From the NCBI RefSeq assembly GCF_013371495.1, contig NZ_JABWTA010000001.1, forward strand, positions 682,001 to 746,000: a stretch of 64,000 nucleotides of DNA. The letters are read 5' to 3'. The notes under the pieces are model-generated. The model saw only the letters and a list, made by a program, of their open reading frames with translations. It did not search any database and was not told where the DNA came from. The translations under genes were made by a program, and so were the position numbers. Source of the stretch: Altererythrobacter lutimaris (GTDB taxonomy: Bacteria; Pseudomonadota; Alphaproteobacteria; Sphingomonadales; Sphingomonadaceae). This document shows, one piece after another, positions 17,953-28,252 of the stretch (the first letter of the stretch is position 1; the number at the start of each line of letters is the position of its first letter).

Positions 17953-19182
17953 ATGCGTCGCGTCGTTGTAACAGGGCTGGGGATCGTCTCCTCAATTGGG
18001 AATAACGCTCAGGAAGTACTGGCATCGCTGAAAGCGGGCAAATCGGGCATCACCTTTAATGAGGATATGGCCGAGCATGGCTTCCGCTCGCAGATCGCAG
18101 GCGCAGTCGACCTCGACATCAAGGAACATGTCGACAAGCGCACCTTGCGCTTCATGGGGCCGGGGGCGGCCTATGCTTACATCGCGATGGAGCAAGCGAT
18201 TGCCGATGCAGGGCTCAAAGAGAAAGACGTCATTAACCCGATGACCGGCGTGATTGCAGGATCAGGCGGGCCGTCAACCTCTGCCATGCTGACAGCGCAT
18301 CAAACGGTGCTGAAGACCGGCGCGACAAAGCGCATCGGGCCGCTCGCTGTGCCGAAATGTATGTCCTCAACGGTCAGCGCGAACCTTGCGACAGCCTATC
18401 AGATCAAAGGTATGAATTTCTCGATCACATCGGCTTGTTCCACCTCGCTGCATTGCATCGGTATGGCCGCACAGCAGATCGCACTGGGCCATCAGGACGT
18501 TATGTTTGGAGGTGGCGGTGAAGAGCTCGACTGGACACTGTCGTGCTTGTTCGATGCGATGGGCGCGATGTCTAGCAAGTATAATGACACGCCGGAGCGC
18601 GCTTCACGGGCATTCGACGCCGATCGAGACGGTTTTGTCATCGGCGGAGGAGGCGCGATGCTTGTGCTGGAGAGGCTTGAGCATGCGCAGGCACGCGGTG
18701 CGAAGATCTATGCCGAAGTCACTGGCTTTGGCGCAACGTCAGACGGTGTCGACATGGTCGCGCCATCGGGCGAGGGCGGTGAGCGGGCCATGCGCGGCGC
18801 GCTGCGTACGATCCCAGACGGCCGCAAAGTTAGTTACATAAACGCGCACGGTACTTCGACGCCGGTGGGTGATGTAGGTGAAATCGAAGCGGTTCGACGC
18901 GTCTTTGGCGACGGGTCAACGCCGCCAGTGAGCTCGACCAAGTCCATGACCGGACACAGCCAGGGCGCGACCGGCGCTCAGGAAGCGATTTACTGCCTGC
19001 TCGCGTTGGAGCATGACTTCATCATTCCATCAATCAATGTCGAAACTCTCGATCCAGAGCTGAAGCCGCAAGAAATCGCAACCGAGCTGGTCGAGAATGC
19101 CGGTCTGGACACGGTAATGACCAACTCATTCGGATTTGGCGGCACGAACGGTTCCATGCTGCTCTCGAAGTTTCATGCGTGA
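17953..19182 (+). CDS. fabB: beta-ketoacyl-ACP synthase I
   Basis: A 409-residue KAS I condensing enzyme that elongates the unsaturated acyl chain made by FabA. The catalytic Cys lies in [11 protein letters not shown]. The two His residues lie in [11 protein letters not shown] and [10 protein letters not shown]. The C-terminal [10 protein letters not shown] is typical of the family. AAAGAGGG precedes the ATG. The fabA-fabB pairing supports FabB rather than FabF. Confidence 0.95.
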   Translation: MRRVVVTGLGIVSSIGNNAQEVLASLKAGKSGITFNEDMAEHGFRSQIAGAVDLDIKEHVDKRTLRFMGPGAAYAYIAMEQAIADAGLKEKDVINPMTGVIAGSGGPSTSAMLTAHQTVLKTGATKRIGPLAVPKCMSSTVSANLATAYQIKGMNFSITSACSTSLHCIGMAAQQIALGHQDVMFGGGGEELDWTLSCLFDAMGAMSSKYNDTPERASRAFDADRDGFVIGGGGAMLVLERLEHAQARGAKIYAEVTGFGATSDGVDMVAPSGEGGERAMRGALRTIPDGRKVSYINAHGTSTPVGDVGEIEAVRRVFGDGSTPPVSSTKSMTGHSQGATGAQEAIYCLLALEHDFIIPSINVETLDPELKPQEIATELVENAGLDTVMTNSFGFGGTNGSMLLSKFHA

Positions 19183-19209
19183 GGCGCGTAGCTTAAAAAA
19201 CCTGCTGAT

Positions 19210-19677
19210 GTGACTGGGCAATCCTTCTCAATCCGGGCAACCGACTTCACTGAGGCAGAGGTCGAGCAGCTGGTGCTGTTCCATTTGAAGAAGATGTACG
19301 AGACATCACCGGCGGACGGAGTATTTGCCTTTGGACTGGAGGCACTGCGCGAGCCGGATATCTCAGGCTTTGCCGCTTGGCGCGGGGATGAGCTGCTCGG
19401 TATCGGCGCTTTTAAGAGCTTTGACACTTACGGCGAAGTCAAATCGATGCGCACTGCTCCAGAGGCTGCTGGTCTAGGGGTTGGAACCGCTATCCTCGCT
19501 GAAATCGAGCGAAACGCGCACGAGCGAGGACTGTCAGCGCTTAAGCTGGAAACCGGGCCTCCACCGCATTTTCTCGCTGCCAATCGCTTCTATGAGAAAC
19601 ACGGGTTCACAGTTTGTGGCCCGTTTGGATCCTATGCGGAAAACGCACACAGCGTTTTCTATGAGAAAGCGTTGTAA
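19210..19677 (+). CDS. GNAT-family N-acetyltransferase
   Basis: A 155-residue acetyltransferase of the YafP/PhnO-like GNAT type. The acetyl-CoA binding region is APEAAGLGVGTAILAEIE, followed by the C-terminal NRFYEKHGF segment. It starts at GTG 19210; the frame has a stop at 19189 and no ATG nearby. The Shine-Dalgarno signal is weak. It lies 27 nt after fabB and may be cotranscribed. The acceptor molecule is unknown. Confidence 0.78.
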   Translation: MTGQSFSIRATDFTEAEVEQLVLFHLKKMYETSPADGVFAFGLEALREPDISGFAAWRGDELLGIGAFKSFDTYGEVKSMRTAPEAAGLGVGTAILAEIERNAHERGLSALKLETGPPPHFLAANRFYEKHGFTVCGPFGSYAENAHSVFYEKAL

Positions 19678-19679
19678 GG

Positions 19680-20108
19680 TCATTTCCAGAGCTGCAGTGA
19701 AGTGACTTCTGCGCCCAGTTGAACGTCGCTTTCTGCCCGGGTCACAATCCGCTCGGTTAGTTTCCATTTCCGCCGGATGCGCCCGCGCTTCCAAAGGTCG
19801 GTGAGCCAAAGCTCGCCTTTCCATTCGCTTCGGCCAATCCGGCCTTCGAAAGACATGCGCGCGGCAAAGATCGCGCAACGCTTGTGCTGGCGCACATAGA
19901 TATCGTGAAACTGGTAGTGCTCGCAGCGCAGCCGGGACGTGGCTGCATCCAGCCAGCTGGGCCGATCCAGAACCGCTGACTCCTTGCCGCCCAGCAGGAA
20001 CACAAACTCGCTCGACGCAATGGCTTTCATCGCGGCGCGATCGCGTGTCATCCACGCCCGTGCGAACAGGTGCTCGAGGCTTTCAATATCGGCAGCAAAC
20101 GCGTCCAT
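19680..20108 (-). CDS. NTF2-like (SnoaL/DUF4440-type) small protein
   Basis: A 142-residue protein with an NTF2-like layout: N-terminal helices (ESLEHLFARAWMTRDRAAMKAI), SSEFVFLLGG, and later strands such as WKGELWLTDLWKRG. Members are enzymes or ligand-binding proteins, and no catalytic residue can be assigned. It starts 6 nt after the stop of the 2-hydroxyacid dehydrogenase on the same strand and is likely cotranscribed with it. It converges with the GNAT gene. Confidence 0.65.
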   Translation of the reverse strand: MDAFAADIESLEHLFARAWMTRDRAAMKAIASSEFVFLLGGKESAVLDRPSWLDAATSRLRCEHYQFHDIYVRQHKRCAIFAARMSFEGRIGRSEWKGELWLTDLWKRGRIRRKWKLTERIVTRAESDVQLGAEVTSLQLWK

Positions 20109-20114
20109 GTGTGT

Positions 20115-21131
20115 TTATCTCAATGCGGTGAGAACTTGATCGGGCGGACGGTGTCCGTCTGCCCACATGCGAATATTCGCGATGACCTTGTGACCGGAAT
20201 CTTCCCGCCCTTCGCGGGTCGCGCTACCAATATGCGGCAGCGTCATGACATTCGGAATTTTGAGCAGACGCGGATCGACATTCGGCTCGTCAGGGTAAAC
20301 GTCGAGGCCTGCGCCCGCGAGCCTTCCGCATTCCAGCGCATCGATCATTGCTTCCTGATCCACCAGATCGCCGCGCGCGGTGTTGATGAGGCATGCGCCG
20401 TCTTTGAACAGCTCGATCCTGCGCGCATCGATCAGGTGCTGCGTGTCTTTGCTCGCCGGGCAATGCAGGGTGACAATATCAGCTTCAGCCAGCAGCGTAT
20501 CGAGGTCAGCGACATAACGCGCACCAAAGATACGTTCGACTGCTTCGGGCAAGCGCTTGCGATTGTGGTATGCGATCTCCAGACCGAATGCTCTGGCACG
20601 GTGCGCGACAGCCTGACCGATGCGGCCCATGCCGACGATGCCCAGAACCTTGCCGCCCAGCTTTCGGCCCAAAAGTGCTGATGGCGCCCAACCGCTCCAT
20701 TCACCCCGGCGGATCAGTGACACCCCTTCGCGCACACGGCGAGGGATGCCGATGATCATTTCCATGGCGATATCAGCGGTGTCGTCAGTGAAAACCCCGG
20801 GCGTATTGGTGACAAGGATCTTGCGCTTGGCTGCGGCTTCCAAAGCGATGTGATCAGTACCGGCGCCAAAGCTTGAGATAAGTTTCAGTTGCTCGCCGGC
20901 TTGCTCAATAAGCTCGGCGTCCAGACGATCTGTGACGGTGGGCACCAAAACATCACAACGCTGCATGGCATCGGCCAGTTGCCCGCGTGAATAAGGTGCG
21001 TCTTCGGTGTTGAGCGTCGCCTCAAACAGCTCGCTCATGCGGGTCTCGACTGAGGGCATGAGATGCCGGGTGACGATTACGCGCGGTGTGTGCTCGATGG
21101 GTTTAACAGGGGTTGCTGCGTCGCTGGCCAT
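20115..21131 (-). CDS. D-isomer-specific 2-hydroxyacid dehydrogenase
   Basis: A 338-residue NAD(P)-dependent dehydrogenase of the glyoxylate/hydroxypyruvate reductase type. The Rossmann motif is GIVGMGRIGQ. The catalytic Arg sits in INTARGDLVD, the Glu in DVYPDEPNVDP, and the His in LPHIGSAT. The exact substrate (glyoxylate, hydroxypyruvate or other) cannot be fixed. It is the first gene of a two-gene unit with the NTF2-like protein and is divergent from the SH3 protein gene. Confidence 0.88.
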   Translation of the reverse strand: MASDAATPVKPIEHTPRVIVTRHLMPSVETRMSELFEATLNTEDAPYSRGQLADAMQRCDVLVPTVTDRLDAELIEQAGEQLKLISSFGAGTDHIALEAAAKRKILVTNTPGVFTDDTADIAMEMIIGIPRRVREGVSLIRRGEWSGWAPSALLGRKLGGKVLGIVGMGRIGQAVAHRARAFGLEIAYHNRKRLPEAVERIFGARYVADLDTLLAEADIVTLHCPASKDTQHLIDARRIELFKDGACLINTARGDLVDQEAMIDALECGRLAGAGLDVYPDEPNVDPRLLKIPNVMTLPHIGSATREGREDSGHKVIANIRMWADGHRPPDQVLTALR

Positions 21132-21230
21132 GAGATTGCGCTAGGACGCGGCATAGGGTGCGGTCAAGATGCTTCATCGGCTTGGGTCAACGCTTGATGG
21201 AATGGCGGCAAAGGCTGTATGGCTATGGCT

Positions 21231-21713
21231 ATGAATCGCTTCATCGTTTCGCTGCTGACCGCAGTGCTTGCATCCGCTGTGATAATCCAGCCCGCGCACC
21301 TTGCTGCGCAAACGCAAGAGACCCCTTATTGGGCCTCTTTGCGAGTGAGCGAAGTGAATATGCGGGTAGGGCCAAGCATGGATTATCGCATCGACTGGGT
21401 TTACAAACGGCAGGGTCTGCCGGTGCGTGTTCTTCGGGTCATGGAAGGCTGGCGATTGGTGCAAGATCCAGATGGCACTCAAGGCTGGGTGTCGCAGCGC
21501 ATGCTAACCAGGTCGCGCGGCGCTCTTGTGATCGGTGAAGGCGTCGCAGCCTTGCGTGAGCGGCCAGACGAGGATTCGACTGTTCGCTGGAACCTTGAGC
21601 CGGGTGTCGTCGGCAAACTGGGCGATTGCCAGCAGGACTGGTGCGAGCTGAATGTCGATGGCCGCACGGGCTTTATTAAGGTGTCACGGCTTTTTGGGGC
21701 CGGCGAGCCTTAA
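21231..21713 (+). CDS. exported SH3-domain protein (bacterial SH3-like)
   Basis: About 160 residues with a signal peptide (MNRFIVSLLTAVLASAVII, cleavage near AHLAAQT). Two SH3-like repeats follow: SLRVSEVNMRVGPSMDYRIDW and VAALRERPDEDSTVRWNLEPG. This matches the COG3807-type periplasmic SH3 proteins common in alphaproteobacteria. Three in-frame ATGs (21219, 21225, 21231) are possible starts. 21231 gives the most normal signal peptide. The function is unknown; peptidoglycan or protein binding in the periplasm is likely. Confidence 0.8.
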   Translation: MNRFIVSLLTAVLASAVIIQPAHLAAQTQETPYWASLRVSEVNMRVGPSMDYRIDWVYKRQGLPVRVLRVMEGWRLVQDPDGTQGWVSQRMLTRSRGALVIGEGVAALRERPDEDSTVRWNLEPGVVGKLGDCQQDWCELNVDGRTGFIKVSRLFGAGEP

Positions 21714-21730
21714 CCCGCGGACATCTGGAC

Positions 21731-21763
21731 GAAAAAAAGGCGACCCCGCGAAGGGCCGCCTTT
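21731..21763. terminator. intrinsic terminator, strong for the minus-strand lipoprotein gene
   Basis: A GC-rich hairpin AAAGGCGACCC (21736-21746) / GGGCCGCCTTT (21753-21763) has one A-C mismatch and a 6-nt loop CGCGAA. On the minus strand it is followed by a run of seven T, an ideal rho-independent tail for the gene ending at 21786. It also lies 18 nt beyond the plus-strand SH3 gene and may act in both directions. Confidence 0.8.
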
Positions 21764-21785
21764 CCCATGCGATGATGTCAGTCGA

Positions 21786-22181
21786 TTACTCTGCAGCAGC
21801 AGGCGTTACCTTCACGACCGTTCCATCGTCCGAAGTAGACGTGAATGAACCGTCCTCGGCAGTCTCGCCCTGAGTCCAGCACTGTTGCGGGGCGTCGCCT
21901 TCCGGATCGAAGCATGCCTTGCCGTCGACATCTGCGACGACACCACTGCTGGTCTGGTCGCCCGTCGTGCTCACATAGCTGCCATCATCCGACACTGTCA
22001 CAGTTCCGCTCGTACCGTCTGCATAGGCCACGTCGAAAGTGCCGTACATGACAGCGCCGTCACCTGCAGGTGCTGCAGCTTCTTCCATCGCAGCGCTATC
22101 TTCCATTGCTTCAGGCTCAGCTTCGCCGCCGCCACAGGCCGCCAAAGCGAACACGCTCGCGCAAACAATCAGTTTTTTCAT
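21786..22181 (-). CDS. small hypothetical lipoprotein, Glu/Ala/Ser/Thr-rich
   Basis: A 131-residue lipoprotein: MKKLIVCASVFALAAC gives a clear signal with lipobox LAAC, then an acidic low-complexity linker (EAEPEAMEDSAAMEE). A small beta-rich domain follows with Thr/Ser repeats (GTSGTVTVSDDGSY, TSTSDDGTVVKV). Two later cysteines (in KACFDPEG and QQCWTQ) may form a disulfide. GAGGGAAG precedes the ATG. No known family is recognised. It ends just before a strong terminator. Confidence 0.75.
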   Translation of the reverse strand: MKKLIVCASVFALAACGGGEAEPEAMEDSAAMEEAAAPAGDGAVMYGTFDVAYADGTSGTVTVSDDGSYVSTTGDQTSSGVVADVDGKACFDPEGDAPQQCWTQGETAEDGSFTSTSDDGTVVKVTPAAAE

Positions 22182-22348
22182 TGCAACTTCCCTCTCTCAA
22201 TCAGTCATATTGACTGTAACCCAAAACGGGCGACCCTCGCCAAAGCCTGCTTATTGCTGCGGGCTAAGGTTGCGAGGGCATCATGAGCTTGAGAAGCAAT
22301 CCGATCAAGGGTGTAATTGCTCACACCCCGGCTCTCAGACAGTGCTGG

Positions 22349-23545
22349 TCAGGCGAGTTCGACTGCGATTGCCGTGCCTTCGCCGCCGCCAATGCACAGG
22401 CTCGCAACACCCTTGGTCTTGCCTTGGGTTTTTAGCGCATTGATCAGCGTGACGAGGATACGCGTGCCTGAAGCACCGATCGGGTGGCCCAGCGCGGTTG
22501 CGCCGCCATTCACGTTGATCTTTTCGTGCGGGATGCCGATGTCGCGCATGGCGAACATGGCAACACACGCGAAAGCTTCGTTGACCTCCCACAGATCGAC
22601 ATCGTCTGTGGTCCAGCCCGCTTTCTCCAGAACCTTGTTGATCGCGCCGACCGGAGCTGTGGTGAAGTCTTTCGGTTCTTGAGCGTGGGCTGCCATTGCG
22701 ACCACCTTGGCGACAGGCGTGAGGCCCTTTTCCTTGGCAATGCTTTCGCGGGTGAGAACAACAGCTGCTGCGCCGTCCGAGATCGAGCTTGAGGTCGCGG
22801 CGGTGATGGTACCGTCCTTGGCGAAGGCTGCACGCAGTTGGGGGATCTTGTCCGGGCGACCTTTTCCGGGCTGCTCGTCGGCTTCCACGACTGTCTCGCC
22901 GCGGCGGGTCTTGACGGTCACAGCGACAACTTCATCACCGAATGCGCCGCTTTCGATTGCAGCATTGGCGCGGCGCAGGGATTCGATGGAATATTCGTCC
23001 ATATCTTCGCGTTTGAGCTGGTACTCGTTTGCAGTATCCTGCGCGAAAGTGCCCATCGCGCGGCCTTCCTCATATGCATCTTCCAGCCCGTCGAGGAACA
23101 TGTGGTCATAGGCTGTGTCATGGCCGATGCGCGCGCCAGAGCGGTGCTTCTTCAGCAAATACGGCGCATTCGTCATGCTCTCCATCCCGCCGGCGATCAC
23201 CATGTCGACTGTGCCACTTGCAAGCGCTTCTGCGCCCATGATGACTGTCTGCATGCCGCTGCCGCAAACCTTGTTGACAGTGGTCGCTTGAACCGACTTC
23301 GGCAAGCCAGCCTTCAATGCAGCCTGACGGGCAGGGGCCTGGCCCAGACCAGCTGGCAACACGCAGCCCATATAGATGCGATCATAGTCTTCGCCCGCCA
23401 CTCCAGCGCGTTCCGTTGCCGCTTTGACTGCGGTCGCGCCGAGTTCGGTTGCAGAAACATCGGCCAAGGCGCCTTGCATGCCGCCCATGGGTGTCCGCGC
23501 ATAGGAAAGGATGACGATCGGGTCGTTGGCGGAGAAAGAGGACAT
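22349..23545 (-). CDS. acetyl-CoA C-acyltransferase (thiolase)
   Basis: A 398-residue thiolase that makes or cleaves 3-ketoacyl-CoA. The nucleophilic Cys is C94 in NKVCGSGMQT. The catalytic His is in ALGHPIGASG, and the second Cys in CIGGGEGTA. The start at 23545 is preferred over the upstream frame extension because AAGGAAG lies just before it. It could work in acetoacetyl-CoA/PHB synthesis or in fatty acid degradation. It is divergent from an aldehyde dehydrogenase gene (179-nt gap). Confidence 0.92.
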   Translation of the reverse strand: MSSFSANDPIVILSYARTPMGGMQGALADVSATELGATAVKAATERAGVAGEDYDRIYMGCVLPAGLGQAPARQAALKAGLPKSVQATTVNKVCGSGMQTVIMGAEALASGTVDMVIAGGMESMTNAPYLLKKHRSGARIGHDTAYDHMFLDGLEDAYEEGRAMGTFAQDTANEYQLKREDMDEYSIESLRRANAAIESGAFGDEVVAVTVKTRRGETVVEADEQPGKGRPDKIPQLRAAFAKDGTITAATSSSISDGAAAVVLTRESIAKEKGLTPVAKVVAMAAHAQEPKDFTTAPVGAINKVLEKAGWTTDDVDLWEVNEAFACVAMFAMRDIGIPHEKINVNGGATALGHPIGASGTRILVTLINALKTQGKTKGVASLCIGGGEGTAIAVELA

Positions 23546-23724
23546 ATTCGCTTCCTTGATTGGCGAGTCTGAGAGGTTCGTGGGGCGGTCTAATGCTGCA
23601 TTGCGGCAAACGCAATTGGAATGCGTATGCGCCATTGGTCGTAGCCTAAGCTTGCATTGCACTTGTATTGCACCGGGCTTTGCGCGACATAAGTCTCAAA
23701 CGACAACGGATTGCGGAGAGAACA

Positions 23725-25155
23725 ATGGCCAACGATCGCAAACATGATATGGAGCAGGCACTGAAGCGCCAGCGCGAGGCTTTCACCGCGTCCCGGCCAG
23801 AGCCGATGTCCATGCGCAAAGATCGTATTAAGCGCGCCATCGCTTTGCTGAAAGATCATGGCGAAGACTTTGCGAAGACCATGGCGGCAGACTTCGGCAA
23901 CCGCTCTATCCAACAATCTATGCTGACCGATATCGCTTCGAGCGTAGGCGCAGGCAAAGACGCATTGAAGAACATGGATGCCTGGGCGAAGACCGATAGG
24001 CGCAAGGTCCAGTTTCCACTGGGGTTGCTCGGTGCGAAAGCAGAAGTGCGTTACGAACCGAAGGGTGTCATCGGCATTCTCAGCCCGTGGAATTTCCCGG
24101 TCAACCTCGCCTTCTCACCACTTATGCAAGTGCTCGCTGCAGGCAATCGCGCGATGATCAAGCCCAGCGAGTTTACCGAGCGCACCAGTCTTTTGATGTC
24201 GCAATTGGTAGAGAAGTACTTCACCCCAGATGAAGTGACCGTCTTCACTGGCGGGCCTGATGTCGCCGCCGCATTCTCTTCCCTGCCGTTCGATCATCTG
24301 GTTTTCACCGGCTCCACACCCACCGGAAGGCGTGTCATGGAAGCGGCCTCTGCCAATCTGGTGCCGGTAACGCTCGAGCTGGGCGGAAAATCGCCTGTCT
24401 TCATGGGGCGAAGCGCTGACTTCGCAAAAGCGGGCGAACGCATCGCCTTGGGCAAAATGATGAATGCCGGCCAGATCTGCTTGTCGCCGGACTATATGTA
24501 TGTGCCAGAAGACAAGGAAGGCGAAGCGATCGAAGGCGTGAGCCAAGGCGTCAAGAACATGTACCCGACGTTGCTGGATAATGATGACTATGCTTCCATC
24601 GTTTCTGACCGCCATTTTGAGCGGCTCAACGGCCTGGTCGAAGATGCGCGCGAAAAGGGCGCAGAGGTCATTGAAGTCAATCCGGGCGATGAAGACTTCT
24701 CCAACGCCAACCAGCGCAAGATGCCGCTCAACATCATCCGCAACGTCAATGACGACATGAAAGTGATGCAGGAGGAAATCTTCGGACCCGTTTTGCCTGT
24801 CATGACCTATAAGAACATTGATCAAGCAATCGACTATGTGAACGACCATGACCGTCCGCTCGGCCTCTATTACTTCGGGCAAGACAAGAGCGAGCAGGAA
24901 CAGGTCCTCAGTCGGACGATTTCTGGCGGCGTGACGACAAATGACGTGATCTTCCACGTCTCAATGGAGGACTTGCCGTTTGGCGGCGTCGGCCCGTCAG
25001 GCATGGGCAGTTATCACGCGATTGAGGGCTTCCGCGAGTTCAGTCATGCACGGGCCGTCTACCACCAACCGAAGATCGACATTGCCAAGCTCGGCGGGTT
25101 CAAACCGCCTTATGGCAAAGCGGTCGAGAAGGCGATCGCGACGATGATGAAGTGA
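23725..25155 (+). CDS. coniferyl-aldehyde dehydrogenase-like aldehyde dehydrogenase
   Basis: A 476-residue NAD(P)-dependent aldehyde dehydrogenase. It has GVIGILSPWNFPVNL, the cofactor site FTGSTPTGRRV, the general-base glutamate in LELGGKSP, and the nucleophile in NAGQICLSPDY. The late-domain signature SYHAIEGFREFSHARAV resembles the coniferyl aldehyde dehydrogenase group common in sphingomonads. True substrates may be broader. The start at 23725 follows GGAGAG; an upstream in-frame extension to 23668 lacks this. Confidence 0.85.
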   Translation: MANDRKHDMEQALKRQREAFTASRPEPMSMRKDRIKRAIALLKDHGEDFAKTMAADFGNRSIQQSMLTDIASSVGAGKDALKNMDAWAKTDRRKVQFPLGLLGAKAEVRYEPKGVIGILSPWNFPVNLAFSPLMQVLAAGNRAMIKPSEFTERTSLLMSQLVEKYFTPDEVTVFTGGPDVAAAFSSLPFDHLVFTGSTPTGRRVMEAASANLVPVTLELGGKSPVFMGRSADFAKAGERIALGKMMNAGQICLSPDYMYVPEDKEGEAIEGVSQGVKNMYPTLLDNDDYASIVSDRHFERLNGLVEDAREKGAEVIEVNPGDEDFSNANQRKMPLNIIRNVNDDMKVMQEEIFGPVLPVMTYKNIDQAIDYVNDHDRPLGLYYFGQDKSEQEQVLSRTISGGVTTNDVIFHVSMEDLPFGGVGPSGMGSYHAIEGFREFSHARAVYHQPKIDIAKLGGFKPPYGKAVEKAIATMMK

Positions 25156-25306
25156 CTGTGCGAACCGGGCGAATTTCGCTTCGGCTCTGGAGTCTTCCCC
25201 ACAATGCAATGGAAAGCGCACAATTTGCGCGATTCCCTCCCTTGCGCCATACAGATCATCCGCCTAGAGCGACGCGGGATTTAGCAAAGCTACTTGGACT
25301 AGAGTT

Positions 25307-25681
25307 GTGGTCGACCTCAGCCAGTATCTACCGATACTGATATTCATCTTTATAGCCGTCGGGCTGTCATGTCTTTTCGTGTTTCTGCCCATGGGCGTCT
25401 CGCGCCTGACGGGCACGCATAATCCGGATGCGGAAAAGCTAAGCGAGTATGAGTGCGGTTTCCCTGCATTTGAGGATGCGCGCAGCCAGTTCGACGTTCG
25501 CTTCTACCTCGTCGCGATCAGCTTCATCATCTTCGATCTCGAGGCGGCATTTCTGTTTCCCTGGGCGGTGAGCCTTGATGAAACACAGTGGCTGGGTTGG
25601 GGCGCGATGATGGTGTTCCTCACGATCCTCGCGATCGGTCTTGCTTATGAGTGGAAGAAGGGAGCTCTGGACTGGGAATGA
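25307..25681 (+). CDS. nuoA: NADH-quinone oxidoreductase subunit A
   Basis: A 124-residue membrane subunit of Complex I with three predicted helices. The loop [21 protein letters not shown] carries the conserved Cys. It begins at GTG 25307; no ATG fits. It is the first gene of a long operon running through nuoN and beyond (to about 44032). It overlaps nuoB by ATGA. The 151 bases before it should hold the operon promoter, but I do not assign one. Confidence 0.95.
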   Translation: MVDLSQYLPILIFIFIAVGLSCLFVFLPMGVSRLTGTHNPDAEKLSEYECGFPAFEDARSQFDVRFYLVAISFIIFDLEAAFLFPWAVSLDETQWLGWGAMMVFLTILAIGLAYEWKKGALDWE

Positions 25682-26283
25682 GTAACTCTTCTAACAACAC
25701 GACGATCATTCCGCCCACTGCGCCGATCAGCGCGGCTGAGGCGGCTGCGACCATGCCGACAGCGAAGGGCGGCGAAATCCGCACGCCTGATGCAGACTAT
25801 TTCAACGCGCTGCAAACCGAAGTGAATGACAAGGGCTTCCTCGTCACTTCGACCGAAGACGTGTTTCAATGGGCGCGCACAGGTTCGCTGTGGTGGATGA
25901 CCTTTGGTCTCGCATGCTGCGCGGTGGAAATGATCCACGCGAACATGCCACGTTATGACATGGAGCGGTTTGGCGCTGCGCCTCGGGCTTCCCCGCGCCA
26001 GTCGGACTTGATGATTGTCGCAGGTACGCTGTGTAACAAGATGGCGCCTGCTCTGCGCAAGGTTTACGACCAGATGTCTGATCCCAAATATGTGATCAGC
26101 ATGGGCAGCTGCGCCAATGGCGGCGGCTATTACCACTATTCCTACAGCGTCGTGCGTGGCTGTGACCGGATCGTTCCGGTCGACATCTATGTACCGGGCT
26201 GCCCGCCGACCGCAGAAGCGCTGCTTTACGGCGTGATGCAATTGCAGCGCAAAATTCGCCGCGCCGGGACGATTGAGCGATGA
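25678..26283 (+). CDS. nuoB: NADH-quinone oxidoreductase subunit B
   Basis: A 201-residue subunit carrying the N2 [4Fe-4S] cluster. Its ligands appear in [15 protein letters not shown] and GCPPTAE. The ATG at 25678 forms an ATGA overlap with nuoA and is preferred over the upstream ATG at 25651, which would lie deep inside nuoA. The first ~40 residues are a disordered extension rich in Ser/Thr/Ala/Pro. Confidence 0.96.
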   Translation: MSNSSNNTTIIPPTAPISAAEAAATMPTAKGGEIRTPDADYFNALQTEVNDKGFLVTSTEDVFQWARTGSLWWMTFGLACCAVEMIHANMPRYDMERFGAAPRASPRQSDLMIVAGTLCNKMAPALRKVYDQMSDPKYVISMGSCANGGGYYHYSYSVVRGCDRIVPVDIYVPGCPPTAEALLYGVMQLQRKIRRAGTIER

Positions 26284-27041
26284 GCGTGGTGCATTCCGCT
26301 CCGAAGATTGCGTCCAATGACGGCGTGCGTGAGGCACTTGTATTTGCGCTTGGCGATCACGTTCTGGATTCGACGGAAGAACACGGCGAGATCGTTCTCA
26401 CGGTAAAGCGCGAGAGCATCGAAACGGTCCTCAAGTCGTTGCGTGACGATCACAAGTACCAGCAGTTGATGGAAATCGCTGGCGTGGATTATCCGTCCCG
26501 AGCTGAGCGGTTCGAATGCGTCTACATGCTGCTTTCGCTTACCAAGAACCACCGGATCATGGTGAAGTGCAGCACGGACGAGAATACGCCTGTTCCGACG
26601 GCAACCACGCTTTGGCCAAACGCGGGGTGGCTCGAGCGCGAAGTCTTCGACCTCTATGGTGTGAAGTTCTCCGGCAATCCGGACTTGCGCCGTATTCTGA
26701 CCGACTATGGCTTTGAAGGGCATCCTTTCCGCAAGGACTTCCCGATGACCGGCTATACAGAGCTGCGTTATTCCGAAGACGAAAAGCGCGTTGTCTATGA
26801 GCCCGTCGAGCTTGCACAGGACATGCGTACATTTGATTTCCTCTCTCCGTGGGAGGGCACTGATTACGTGCTTCCCGGTGACGAAAAGGCCGATGGTCCA
26901 CCACAGGTCGACAAGCCGAAAGTGACGGAGAAACCTGCGGATACCGGCGCTGGCAAGAAAGCTGAGGAAAAGGCAGCGAAAGACACGCCTTCTGACCCAC
27001 CGGCCATGGAAGAACCTGATGACAAGGAGGACGGCAAATGA
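26280..27041 (+). CDS. nuoC: NADH-quinone oxidoreductase subunit C
   Basis: A 253-residue 30-kDa subunit of the peripheral arm. The family marks are [37 protein letters not shown], split here as [10 protein letters not shown] then [10 protein letters not shown] and HPFRKDFP. The last ~50 residues are an added Lys/Glu/Pro/Ala-rich tail ([13 protein letters not shown]...) absent from the E. coli type. It is coupled by 4-nt overlaps on both sides, to nuoB and nuoD. Confidence 0.95.
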   Translation: MSVVHSAPKIASNDGVREALVFALGDHVLDSTEEHGEIVLTVKRESIETVLKSLRDDHKYQQLMEIAGVDYPSRAERFECVYMLLSLTKNHRIMVKCSTDENTPVPTATTLWPNAGWLEREVFDLYGVKFSGNPDLRRILTDYGFEGHPFRKDFPMTGYTELRYSEDEKRVVYEPVELAQDMRTFDFLSPWEGTDYVLPGDEKADGPPQVDKPKVTEKPADTGAGKKAEEKAAKDTPSDPPAMEEPDDKEDGK

Positions 27042-28252
27042 GCAAAATGCAGCTTGAAGAGTCGCCCACCACTGACGGCGACGTCATCCAGAACTACACC
27101 ATCAACTTCGGTCCTCAGCACCCTGCAGCGCACGGCGTGCTTCGCATGGTGATGGAGCTGGACGGCGAGATGATCGAGCGGATCGATCCCCATGTCGGCT
27201 TGCTCCACCGCGGTACGGAGAAGCTGATCGAGCAGAAGACCTATTTGCAGGCGCTGCCTTACTTCGATCGCTTGGACTATTGTTCGCCGCTTTGCATGGA
27301 GCATTCCTACGTGCTCGCCATCGAGAAGCTCATCAATCTCGAAGTGCCGGAGCGCGCGCAATACCTCCGCGTGCTCTTCGCTGAGCTCACCCGCATCTGC
27401 AATCACATGCTCAACATGGGCGCACATGTGCTCGATGTTGGCGCGTTTACGCCGAACCTGTGGATCATGGATCTGCGCGAAGACTGCATGAACTTCTTCG
27501 AGCGGGCTTCAGGCGCGCGCATGCACTCGGCCTGGTTCCGCCCAGGCGGTGTGCATCAGGATGTGCCAGAAAAGCTGCTGGTCGATATTGGCGAATGGCT
27601 CGACAACCGGTTCTTCCAGCTCTTCGACGATGCAATGAGCCTGGTGCTCGACAACCGCATCTTCAAGCAGCGCAATGTCGATATCGCTGTGGTGAGCCAG
27701 GACGACGCGATCGCTTGGGGCTTTAGCGGCCCGATGATCCGCGCTGCCGGCCTGCCGTGGGATTTGCGCAAGTCGCAGCCGTATGACGTGTATGACCGTA
27801 TGGAATTTGACATTCCGGTGGGCACGAACTCGGATTGCTATGACCGCTTCATGGTCCGCGTCAAGGAAGTTCGCGAGAGTGCGAAGATCATCAAGCAATG
27901 TCTGCGCGACATGCCCGATGGTCCGGTTTCCAGCACCGATGGCAAGGTCTCACCGCCCAAGCGCGGCGAAATGAAGCAGTCGATGGAAGCACTGATCCAC
28001 CACTTCAAGCTCTACACCGAGGGCTTCCATGTTCCGGAAGGCGAAGTCTACGTCGCAACGGAAAGCCCCAAGGGCGAGTTTGGTGTCTATCTCGTGAGCG
28101 ATGGGACGAACAAGCCGTATCGCTGCAAGATCCGCCCGACGGCATTCTCTCACCTGCAAGCGATGGACTTCATGAGCAAGGGCCACATGCTGCCAGACGC
28201 GACTGCCATTCTCGGCGCGATCGACGTGGTATTCGGGGAGTGTGACAGGTGA
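27038..28252 (+). CDS. nuoD: NADH-quinone oxidoreductase subunit D
   Basis: A 404-residue 49-kDa subunit that lines the quinone site. It has [11 protein letters not shown] near the N-terminus, conserved HRGTEKLIE, and [15 protein letters not shown] [11 protein letters not shown] in the C-terminal part. nuoC and nuoD are separate genes, unlike in E. coli. The stop overlaps a GTG start of a small membrane ORF (GTGA). Confidence 0.96.
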   Translation: MSKMQLEESPTTDGDVIQNYTINFGPQHPAAHGVLRMVMELDGEMIERIDPHVGLLHRGTEKLIEQKTYLQALPYFDRLDYCSPLCMEHSYVLAIEKLINLEVPERAQYLRVLFAELTRICNHMLNMGAHVLDVGAFTPNLWIMDLREDCMNFFERASGARMHSAWFRPGGVHQDVPEKLLVDIGEWLDNRFFQLFDDAMSLVLDNRIFKQRNVDIAVVSQDDAIAWGFSGPMIRAAGLPWDLRKSQPYDVYDRMEFDIPVGTNSDCYDRFMVRVKEVRESAKIIKQCLRDMPDGPVSSTDGKVSPPKRGEMKQSMEALIHHFKLYTEGFHVPEGEVYVATESPKGEFGVYLVSDGTNKPYRCKIRPTAFSHLQAMDFMSKGHMLPDATAILGAIDVVFGECDR